Positions 1 to 5,306 of a stretch of DNA of 5,896 bases are shown piece by piece (within the stretch, counting starts at the first letter, position 1; every line of letters starts with the position of its first letter). Made by a program: the position numbers and the translations under genes. Location: contig JAATEW010000246.1 in the NCBI GenBank assembly GCA_015655535.1, positions 1 to 5,896 of the forward strand. Reading direction: 5' to 3'. The notes under the pieces are model-generated. The model saw only the letters and a program-made list of their open reading frames with translations, was not told the origin of the DNA and did not search any database. Source of the stretch: Hyphomicrobiales bacterium (GTDB taxonomy: Bacteria > Pseudomonadota > Alphaproteobacteria > Rhizobiales > Beijerinckiaceae).

Positions 1-1773
1 GGCGATGCCGCGGCCCTGACCTGCCGGCATTTTCTGGCCGTAGCCGGCCTTCTCCGCCGCGAGCTTCAGGACGGCGACATAGCGCGGCTCGTCCTTCAAG
101 AGTTCGAGCCGGAACGCGAGCGGGTCCTTGCCCGCCGCGGCCGCCAAGGAGTCGACCATGGTCTCGACAGCTTGCGCGGTGTGGGAATGGCCGACCGAGC
201 GCCACCACAAGGTCGTGACGGGCGATTGCGCGCGATGCCATTCGACCGAGAGATTATCGATCGCATAAGGCATGTCGGCTGCGCCTTCGACCGCCGTGTC
301 GTCGACGCCATTCTTCACCATGACCGCTTCGAAAGGCGTGCCGAACATGAAGGATTGGTTGACGATGCGCGATTCCCAACCCGCGACATTGCCCTTGGCG
401 TCGAGGCCGGCGCGGATGTGATGCACGGTCGCCGGGCGATAATAGCCGCCGGACAAGTCATCTTCGCGCGTCCAAACGAGATGGATCGGTTCCTTGCGCT
501 GCGCCACTTTAGCGATCATCGCAAGTTCGGCGATATAGTCGGCCGTCGGCGTCGCGCGGCGGCCGAACGACCCCCCGGCCCAAAGCGTGTTGATGGACAC
601 CTGCTCCGGCTTGAGACCCAAGATGGCAGCCGCAGTTCCCTGCTCTACGGTTTGGAACTGCGAGCCCGCCCATATCTCAGCCGAACCATCGTCCTTGATT
701 TGTATGGTGGCGTTCAAGGGCTCCATCGGCGCATGCGCGAGATAGGGAAACTTATATTCAACGTCGATGACCTTTACCGCGTTGTCGAGCGCCTTTGAGG
801 CATCGCCCTTGCGCTTGGCCGGCGTGCCTGGCGTTGCCGCCAATTTGCTGTAATCGGCATAGATCTGATCGCTCGATCGCGTTTCGGCCTTTGAGTCATC
901 CCACGCGACCTTGAGCGCCTTGCGGCCCTTCAACGCGGACCATGTGTCGGTCGCAAGCACCGCCACGCCCTGCGGGATCTGGATCACATCGACGACGCCC
1001 GCGACCGCCTTGGCCTCGGTCGCATCGAAGCTCTTGACCGTCCCGCCGAAGCGCGGCGAGCGCTGCAAAACGGCAGTCAGCATGCCCGGCTGCTTGTGAT
1101 CGAGCGCGAAGATGGGCTGGCCCGTGGTCTTCATCACCGAATCGAGGCGCGGAATGGTCTTGCCGATATAGATCCAGTCTTTCGGATTCTTCGGCGTCAC
1201 ACGCGCCGGCACCGGCAGGGCAGCGGCCTTTTGCGCAAACGTGCCGAAGGGGGCCTTATGGTTGCCCGAAATCAAGACACCCTTCTCGATGCGAACGGAA
1301 GAGGCCGGCACTTTCCATGTCTGCGCCGCGGCTTCGATCAGCATCGCACGGGCGGCGGCACCCGCGTCGCGCAATTGCTTCCACGAATTGGCGATACCGG
1401 ACGAACCGCCTGTGCCTTGCACGCCGAACGCAAGATTGTTGTAGAGCGCCACATTGGCCGGCGCGAATTCGGTTCTGACATGCGCCCAATCGGCATCGAG
1501 TTCCTCGGCGACGACGGTCGCTATGCCGGTTGCAATGCCCTGCCCCTTGTCGAGATGTTTGACGATCACGGTCACGGTGCTATCCGGCGTGATGCGGATG
1601 AAGACATTGGGTTGCGGCGGATCGTTCGCAGTGAGCGCATAGGCTTTGCTGCTCAATGGAACATAGGCGGAAAGAACCAGGGCGCCGCCGGCGGCGGCCG
1701 AGCCTTTGAGAAAATTCCGGCGCGCGCGGGAAGCCGGCAGCGCGCCTTCGGAGGCTGTGGGTTTGTCCAACAT
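1..1773 (-). CDS. Xanthine dehydrogenase family molybdopterin-binding subunit (isoquinoline 1-oxidoreductase beta/IorB-like), N-terminal 591 codons, truncated by window edge
   Basis: This is the large catalytic subunit of a molybdenum hydroxylase, a family that hydroxylates N-heterocycles or oxidises aldehydes with water as oxygen source. The frame is open from the ATG at 1773 to base 1, with no stop, so the C-terminus lies outside the window; family members are usually about 720-770 residues. The N-terminus carries a twin-arginine signal: R18-R19-N-F-L-K, then an Ala/Gly-rich hydrophobic stretch and an A-Y-A possible cleavage site at 44-46, which points to a periplasmic enzyme. Family motifs in the molybdopterin-binding part include AHAPMEPLN from residue 346 and GGSFGRR at 400-406, the usual cofactor-binding glycine motif. 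The fragment ends in GQGRGIA, also typical. The active-site Glu of this family lies beyond the edge and cannot be checked. It is the second gene of an operon with the iron-sulfur subunit. The family is certain; the substrate is unknown, and isoquinoline is only the name of the characterised relative. Confidence 0.93.
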   Translation of the reverse strand, partial: MLDKPTASEGALPASRARRNFLKGSAAAGGALVLSAYVPLSSKAYALTANDPPQPNVFIRITPDSTVTVIVKHLDKGQGIATGIATVVAEELDADWAHVRTEFAPANVALYNNLAFGVQGTGGSSGIANSWKQLRDAGAAARAMLIEAAAQTWKVPASSVRIEKGVLISGNHKAPFGTFAQKAAALPVPARVTPKNPKDWIYIGKTIPRLDSVMKTTGQPIFALDHKQPGMLTAVLQRSPRFGGTVKSFDATEAKAVAGVVDVIQIPQGVAVLATDTWSALKGRKALKVAWDDSKAETRSSDQIYADYSKLAATPGTPAKRKGDASKALDNAVKVIDVEYKFPYLAHAPMEPLNATIQIKDDGSAEIWAGSQFQTVEQGTAAAILGLKPEQVSINTLWAGGSFGRRATPTADYIAELAMIAKVAQRKEPIHLVWTREDDLSGGYYRPATVHHIRAGLDAKGNVAGWESRIVNQSFMFGTPFEAVMVKNGVDDTAVEGAADMPYAIDNLSVEWHRAQSPVTTLWWRSVGHSHTAQAVETMVDSLAAAAGKDPLAFRLELLKDEPRYVAVLKLAAEKAGYGQKMPAGQGRGIA

Positions 1774-1786
1774 GGCTTTCTTCCTC
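1774..1786 (-). promoter_or_regulatory. Ribosome binding site of the molybdopterin subunit gene, overlapping the stop of the upstream gene
   Basis: On the minus strand GAGGAA (1786-1781) sits 7 nt before the ATG at 1773. It shares two bases with the TGA stop at 1787-1785 of the iron-sulfur subunit. This fixes the start of the large subunit and suggests translational coupling within one transcript. Confidence 0.75.
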
Positions 1787-2240
1787 ACGCGATTTCTTTG
1801 GCGGCTTGATGCACGGCGGCACGGATGCGCACATAAGTGGCACAACGGCAGACATTGCCATCCATTGCCTTCTCTATGTCCTCGTCGGTCGGTTTTTGAA
1901 TCTGCGTCAGAAGGCCGATCGCGCTCATGATCTGCCCGGATTGGCAGAATCCGCATTGCACGACGTCGAGCTTCTGCCACACGGACTGGACCGTCTTCGC
2001 GATCTTGCCGCTGACGCCCTCGATCGTGACGACCTCGCGGCCCTCGGCATCTTGCACTTGCAATTGACAGGAGCGCACCGGCTCACCATCGAGGTGAACG
2101 GTGCAGGCGCCGCACAGAGCCGCGCCGCAGCCGAACTTTGTCCCGGTCAGCCCGAGATGGTCGCGCAAGGCCCAGAGAAGCGGCATTCCGGGATCGACAT
2201 CGACCGCGTGAACGGTGCCGTTAATGGAAAGATTGATCAT
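1785..2240 (-). CDS. (2Fe-2S)-binding subunit of a xanthine dehydrogenase family oxidoreductase (IorA-like)
   Basis: At 151 residues this is the usual length for the small electron-transfer subunit of molybdenum hydroxylases. The N-terminal plant-ferredoxin-like domain binds one [2Fe-2S] cluster through C38, C43, C46 and C58 (CGAALCGAC motif, then a later Cys). The C-terminal helical domain binds the second cluster through C96 and C99 (CGFC) and C131 and C133 (CRC). All eight ligands are present, so both clusters should form. Electrons would pass from the molybdenum site of the large subunit through these clusters to an outside acceptor. The protein has no signal peptide of its own, whereas its partner has a Tat signal; in this family the folded small subunit is thought to be carried out together with the large one. 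The ATG at 2240 has no strong Shine-Dalgarno sequence but gives the standard N-terminus (MINLSINGT). The gap to the next gene is 11 nt. A long leader upstream (2241-2491) contains operator-like repeats. Confidence 0.95.
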   Translation of the reverse strand: MINLSINGTVHAVDVDPGMPLLWALRDHLGLTGTKFGCGAALCGACTVHLDGEPVRSCQLQVQDAEGREVVTIEGVSGKIAKTVQSVWQKLDVVQCGFCQSGQIMSAIGLLTQIQKPTDEDIEKAMDGNVCRCATYVRIRAAVHQAAKEIA

Positions 2241-2378
2241 GATCGGAGACCCAATGGCAGCGAGATTTCAGTGGAAAGAGGCGCCGCTCTGACGAGCAAA
2301 CGCTTTGATGGTGAGATCGGTTTCGCTGTTAGAAATCGCGACGGAGTGGCCGCTGAATGAAGAGGATGCGCACGCCGC

Positions 2379-2417
2379 TGCACTGATCGATATAACCTTG
2401 ATCGACATAACAGTGCA
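2379..2417. repeat. Nested direct and inverted repeats, candidate operator upstream of the molybdenum hydroxylase operon
   Basis: Two 13-bp direct repeats, TGATCGATATAAC at 2384-2396 and TGATCGACATAAC at 2399-2411, differ at one position and have a 15-bp period. They lie within a perfect 7-bp inverted repeat, TGCACTG at 2379-2385 and CAGTGCA at 2411-2417, whose arm centres are 32 bp apart, about three helical turns. The site starts 139 bp upstream of the start codon of the iron-sulfur subunit. The repeats are directly visible. A role as a regulator binding site is inference, and no regulator gene is in the window. Confidence 0.5.
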
Positions 2418-2469
2418 TATGCCCACACCTTTTTACGTCGGTCCGAACATTAATGAGTTCAAGAAGATG

Positions 2470-2488
2470 AGTGATTTTTCCGATCACT
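2470..2488 (-). terminator. Small stem-loop just after nadE, weak terminator candidate
   Basis: AGTGAT (2470-2475) and ATCACT (2483-2488) form a perfect 6-bp stem with a 7-nt loop, 3 nt beyond the nadE stop codon. The stem is AT-rich and no U-run follows on the minus strand, so it is a poor intrinsic terminator. It could equally be a protein site or chance. Confidence 0.2.
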
Positions 2489-2491
2489 AAA

Positions 2492-4165
2492 TTATGAAAT
2501 GTCGCGGAAGCGATTCACGATCGGATACCGTCTGTCACGGCCGAAGTTTTTCTTTGTCACTTTAACGCCTGGGGCAGATTGCCTGCGTTTATATTCGGCA
2601 AGATATAGCAGCCGCTCGATTTTTTTCACGGTCTCGGACTCATGGCCCGCGGCGACAAGGTCGCTGACGCTCAAATCATGTTCGATGAGCCCTTCGAGAA
2701 TCGCGTCGAGGATGGCATAGGGCGGCAAGGAATCCTGGTCGGTTTGGTTTTCGCGCAGTTCGGCCGTCGGCGGTTTCGTTATGACGTTGGGGGGAACAAC
2801 GATCCCTCCCGGCCCCAAGGCGCCCTTCGGCTTCCAATGATTGCGCAAATGCGCGAGACGAAAAACTTCGGTCTTGTAGAGATCCTTGATCGGGTTAAAG
2901 CCGCCGTTCATGTCGCCGTAAATCGTCGCATAGCCGACCGACATTTCGGACTTATTGCCGGTCGTCACCAGCATGGACCCGAATTTATTCGAGACCGCCA
3001 TGAGCAGCGCGCCGCGCACGCGGCTCTGGATATTTTCTTCCGTCACATCGCGCTGCGTTCCGGCAAAGAGCGATGAAAGCGCGGCCTCTACCCCTTCGAC
3101 GGCGGGCGCGATCGGCAGAAGATCGTAGCGCACCTTAAGCGCCTCCGCGCAGGCCTTGGCATCGGCGAGCGATTCCGCCGAGGTGAAACGATAGGGCAGC
3201 ATCACACAATGCACGCGCTCGGCACCGAGCGCATCGACGGCGATCGCCGCGCAAAGCGCCGAATCGACGCCGCCCGAGAGCCCGAGCACCACGCCCGGAA
3301 ATCCGTTCTTGCCGACATAATCGCGCAGACCGAGCACGCAGGCCTGATAGTCGGCGGCGTCGCCGTCCTCGCGCGGCGCTTGCGGCCCTTCGGTGCAGAC
3401 CCAAGTGCCGTCGCGCCGCTCCCAGACCGTCTTGGCGACCGTCTCCTCAAACGCCGGAAGCTGGAAGGCCTGGCTCCCATCGGCATTCAGCGCGAAAGAC
3501 GCGCCGTCGAAAACGAGATCGTCCTGGCCGCCGAATTGATTGAGATAGACGAGCGGCAAATGGCTTTCGCGCACGCGCGCCTGGGCGACCGCCAGGCGCT
3601 CATCGATCTTGCCGCGCCAATAAGGCGAACCATTCGGCACGAGCAGAAGCTCGCCGCCGGTTTCCGAAAGGCATTCGACCGGCTCCGGCCCCCAGATATC
3701 CTCGCAAATCGGAAGGCCGATGCGCACGCCACGAAAGGCAATGGGGCCCGGCATAGGTCCCGGCGCGAAGACGCGCTTTTCGTCGAAGACGCCGTAATTC
3801 GGCAGATCGACTTTGAACTTCACCGCCTCGATGCGGCCCTGATCGAGAAGCGCATAAGCATTGAAGCACGACCCATCCTCGCCCCAGGGCAGGCCGACGA
3901 GAATGGCCGGACCTTGGTCGGCGGTGTCTCGTGCGATCTCCTCGCAAGCACGCCGGCAGGCATCTTGGAAGGCGGTTTTCAACACGAGATCCTCCGGCGG
4001 ATAGCCGGAGACGAAGAGTTCGGAAAACATCACGATATCGGCGCCGAAACTCGCCGCCTCGGCCCGCGCCTTGCGCAGACGCGCGACATTGCCGGCGATA
4101 TCGCCGACCGTTGAATTGATCTGCGCAAGCGCAATGATGAGACGATCGACGGGTGTCATGAACAT
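2492..4165 (-). CDS. nadE: NAD+ synthase, glutamine-hydrolysing
   Basis: The enzyme converts nicotinic acid adenine dinucleotide to NAD+ using ATP and ammonia released from glutamine. It is the last step of NAD synthesis and acts in the cytoplasm. At 557 residues it has the length of the two-domain form. Residues 8 to about 265 are a nitrilase-type glutaminase domain with the Glu-Lys-Cys triad visible as E49 (FSELF), K118 (before DLPNYGVFDE) and C154 (LPICEDIWG). From about 275 to the end is the synthetase domain, with the ATP pyrophosphatase loop SGGVDS at 297-302, the TTGNKSEMSVGYATIYGD stretch from 401, and the ENQTDQDSLPPY motif from 472. No key residue is missing. The start is uncertain by two codons: ATGs lie at 4165 and 4159, and neither has a clear Shine-Dalgarno sequence; the conserved part begins at about residue 8. 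It is flanked by gaps with repeats, so it probably has its own promoter. Confidence 0.97.
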   Translation of the reverse strand: MFMTPVDRLIIALAQINSTVGDIAGNVARLRKARAEAASFGADIVMFSELFVSGYPPEDLVLKTAFQDACRRACEEIARDTADQGPAILVGLPWGEDGSCFNAYALLDQGRIEAVKFKVDLPNYGVFDEKRVFAPGPMPGPIAFRGVRIGLPICEDIWGPEPVECLSETGGELLLVPNGSPYWRGKIDERLAVAQARVRESHLPLVYLNQFGGQDDLVFDGASFALNADGSQAFQLPAFEETVAKTVWERRDGTWVCTEGPQAPREDGDAADYQACVLGLRDYVGKNGFPGVVLGLSGGVDSALCAAIAVDALGAERVHCVMLPYRFTSAESLADAKACAEALKVRYDLLPIAPAVEGVEAALSSLFAGTQRDVTEENIQSRVRGALLMAVSNKFGSMLVTTGNKSEMSVGYATIYGDMNGGFNPIKDLYKTEVFRLAHLRNHWKPKGALGPGGIVVPPNVITKPPTAELRENQTDQDSLPPYAILDAILEGLIEHDLSVSDLVAAGHESETVKKIERLLYLAEYKRRQSAPGVKVTKKNFGRDRRYPIVNRFRDIS

Positions 4166-4203
4166 GAAAGTGAGAGCACCATAGTTGGCTTTGCCAATCG
4201 CGG
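4166..4203 (-). promoter_or_regulatory. Short segment upstream of nadE with a small inverted repeat
   Basis: These 38 bp lie between nadE and the nearest palindromic repeat and would hold the nadE 5' leader. TTGGC (4185-4189) and GCCAA (4193-4197) form a 5-bp inverted repeat around TTT, 20 bp before the start codon. I could not identify a promoter with confidence, and it may lie further upstream or within the repeats. Regulatory function is inferred only from position. Confidence 0.2.
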
Positions 4204-4263
4204 TTGAAGCCTTCGTGCTTCGAGACGCGCGCTTCGCACACTCCTCAGCATGAAGGCTTCAAA
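4204..4263 (-). repeat. Intergenic palindromic repeat A (REP/BIME-like, Rhizobiales type)
   Basis: The arms TTGAAGCCTTCGTGCT (4204-4219) and AGCATGAAGGCTTCAA (4248-4263) are reverse complements at 15 of 16 positions and enclose a 28-nt loop rich in CG and CTTCG. Read on the minus strand, the interior has the order CTGAGGAG, GCGAAGCGCGCG, TCTCGAAG, which aligns with the neighbouring repeat at 4274-4316 read on the plus strand. The two are therefore copies of one family in opposite orientation. The RNA would fold into a hairpin and could end or stabilise transcripts of the upstream gene. Confidence 0.7.
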
Positions 4264-4273
4264 ACGCCCAAGT

Positions 4274-4316
4274 CCTCACCCTGAGGTGCGAGCGAAGCGA
4301 GCCTCGAAGGGCGAGG
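4274..4316 (+). repeat. Intergenic palindromic repeat B (REP/BIME-like), inverted relative to repeat A
   Basis: CCTCACCCTGAGG (4274-4286) pairs with CCTCGAAGGGCGAGG (4302-4316): CCTC/GAGG, a mismatch, CCCT/AGGG, a 2-nt bulge, then GAGG/CCTC. The loop is TGCGAGCGAAGCGAG. I recall very similar CCTCATCCTGAGG...CCTCGAAGGATGAGG elements as common intergenic repeats of Bradyrhizobium-like genomes. The hairpin begins 31 nt after the stop of the dioxygenase gene and may serve as its 3' end. Confidence 0.75.
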
Positions 4317-4346
4317 GCGATCTATAGCTTTAACAGCTAAGAGCCA

Positions 4347-5135
4347 TCACTGGAACATATAGGCGTCCATCACCAGTGCGCCGCGCTGCACCGAGCTATG
4401 GATGCGTTTGCCTTTGGCGCCTTCGCCCGCCGCGCCGAGCGCGAAAGGCAGCGGGAAAAAATGATCCGCCTTCGGATGGTTTTTAACCGCATGAGGGGCC
4501 AGCGCGCGATAATCGTTGATCTCGTCGATCGACCCCGCCTCGGCCTTGTCCTTGACCCAATCGGCGAAGTCCTGAACGAAAGCCGGCGGCGGCGACACGA
4601 AATCCTGCCGTGAATCGAACATCTCATCGAAATTATGCGTCAGGCTACCCGAGCCGATGATCAAGACGCCATGTTTGCGCAAAGGTGCGAGCGCGCGACC
4701 GACCACGAAATGATGACCGGCGCCCTCTTCCGGCTGGATCGACATTTCGACGATCGGCACATCGGCGTCTGGATACATGAGGCTCAAGGGGCTCCAAACC
4801 CCGTGGTCGTAGCCGCGGCCGACGACCTCCTGCACCGGAAAGCCGGCCTCCTCGACAAGGGTCGCGGCGACGGTCGCAAGCTCCGGCAGGCCCGGCGCGG
4901 GATAGACCGTTTTATAGAGCTCGGCTTCGAAGCCTTTGAAGTCGTAGATCATGCCGGGCGCCGGGTCTGCCGAGAAAGACGGGACCGGCGATTCGAAATG
5001 CGCCGACATCAGGATGATCGCCTGCGGCTTGCCGATCTCAGTGCCGAGACCTGAGAGGAACTCGCGTGCCGGATTGGAATAGAGGCACAGGTTCGGCGCC
5101 CCATGCGACAGGAAGAGGGTCGGAAATTCAGCCAT
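4347..5135 (-). CDS. DODA-type (LigB/YgiD-like) extradiol ring-cleavage dioxygenase
   Basis: This belongs to the class III extradiol dioxygenase superfamily, which opens catecholic rings with a single metal ion. Numbered from the ATG at 5135 it has 262 residues, about the size of E. coli YgiD (4,5-DOPA extradiol dioxygenase). The signature histidines are all present: H11 in LSHGAP, H46 in SAHFE, H111 in DHGVWSPL, H167 in GSGSLTHNF and H225 in ADHFFPL. By homology H11, H46 and H225 bind the metal, and H111 and H167 help catalysis. The protein has no signal peptide and should be cytoplasmic. An upstream in-frame TTG at 5147 would add four residues (MNQA); I prefer the ATG because the family's conserved sequence begins a few residues after it, though neither start has a good Shine-Dalgarno sequence. 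No catabolic neighbour indicates a substrate, and many proteins of this family are uncharacterised, so DOPA is not implied. Confidence 0.92.
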   Translation of the reverse strand: MAEFPTLFLSHGAPNLCLYSNPAREFLSGLGTEIGKPQAIILMSAHFESPVPSFSADPAPGMIYDFKGFEAELYKTVYPAPGLPELATVAATLVEEAGFPVQEVVGRGYDHGVWSPLSLMYPDADVPIVEMSIQPEEGAGHHFVVGRALAPLRKHGVLIIGSGSLTHNFDEMFDSRQDFVSPPPAFVQDFADWVKDKAEAGSIDEINDYRALAPHAVKNHPKADHFFPLPFALGAAGEGAKGKRIHSSVQRGALVMDAYMFQ

Positions 5136-5184
5136 GGCTTGATTCAATCACAGGAGAATGAGGGGACAATTTGGGATTTGAAAA

Positions 5185-5272
5185 CCGTCATTGCGAGCGA
5201 AGCGAAGCAATCCAGGGCAACCGCTTAGACAAGGAATGGATTGCTTCGTCGCTCCGCTCCTCGCAATGACGG
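5185..5272. repeat. Long imperfect palindromic repeat (CGTCATTGCGAGCGAAGCGA family)
   Basis: The left arm is 5185-5214 and the right arm 5237-5272. The outer 13 bp (CCGTCATTGCGAG) and inner 10 bp (AAGCAATCCA) of the left arm are exact reverse complements of the right arm. Between these blocks the left has 7 nt and the right 13 nt, both built of GAGCG/GAAGCG units. A 22-nt loop lies at 5215-5236. I know this as a widespread dispersed intergenic element whose spurious translation contains HCEERSDEAI, and that string is found here on the minus strand. It has no transposase and may move in trans or spread as a REP/MITE-like element. In the transcript it would form a strong hairpin after the DAHP synthase gene. 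Confidence 0.85.
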
Positions 5273-5289
5273 CTCGACGATTTAAGTCC

Positions 5290-5302
5290 TGATCTCAGAT
5301 CA
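5290..5302. repeat. Short palindrome after the DAHP synthase gene
   Basis: TGATCTCAGATCA is a perfect 6-bp inverted repeat around one C. It lies 4 nt downstream of the DAHP synthase stop codon. With a 1-nt loop it is a poor hairpin, so if it does anything it is more likely a protein-binding site. It may be chance. Confidence 0.25.
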
Positions 5303-5306
5303 TGCT

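Larger units (their letters stand above)
2241..2491 (-). promoter_or_regulatory. Leader region of the molybdenum hydroxylase operon
   Basis: These 251 bp separate the stop of nadE from the start of the iron-sulfur subunit gene and should contain the operon promoter. The stretch is more AT-rich than the genes. I could not fix a -35/-10 pair. It contains the nested repeats at 2379-2417, an 8-bp palindrome GCATATGC at 2415-2422, and a small stem-loop at 2470-2488. A 61-codon plus-strand frame inside it lacks any sign of being real. The promoter assignment is inferred from position only. Confidence 0.45.
5136..5306. other. Intergenic region between the DAHP synthase and dioxygenase genes
   Basis: This 171-bp gap holds the long palindromic repeat at 5185-5272 and a 13-bp palindrome TGATCTCAGATCA at 5290-5302, 4 nt past the DAHP synthase stop. 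The roughly 50 bp between the repeat and the dioxygenase start (5136-5184) is where its promoter and leader should be, but I see no convincing -35/-10 pair or Shine-Dalgarno sequence. No small gene is supported. Confidence 0.5.

Noticed and set aside
172..798. Plus-strand open frame of 208 codons
   Set aside because: It lies wholly opposite the molybdopterin subunit gene, whose minus-strand frame has the family motifs; this frame has none and is an antisense shadow typical of GC-rich DNA.
1096..1809. Plus-strand open frame of 237 codons
   Set aside because: It is antisense to the Tat signal and N-terminal domain of the large subunit. The product is Arg/Gly-rich without recognisable domains.
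2384..2411. Direct repeats considered as a minimal CRISPR array
   Set aside because: There are only two 13-bp units with a 2-bp spacer and no cas genes; the geometry fits an operator, not CRISPR.
2305..2490. Plus-strand frame of 61 codons in the gap before the molybdenum hydroxylase operon
   Set aside because: It has no Shine-Dalgarno sequence and begins at TTG/ATG without context. Its internal IDIT-LIDIT repetition is only the translation of the 13-bp direct repeats.
3209..4114. Plus-strand open frame of 301 codons
   Set aside because: It is antisense to nadE, which has complete catalytic motifs over the same bases; the Arg/Ala-rich product resembles no family I know.
4166..4346. Possible small RNA or insertion sequence remnant
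   Set aside because: No transposase fragment or target duplication was seen. The structure is fully accounted for by the two palindromic repeats, and there is no clear promoter and terminator pair for an RNA gene.
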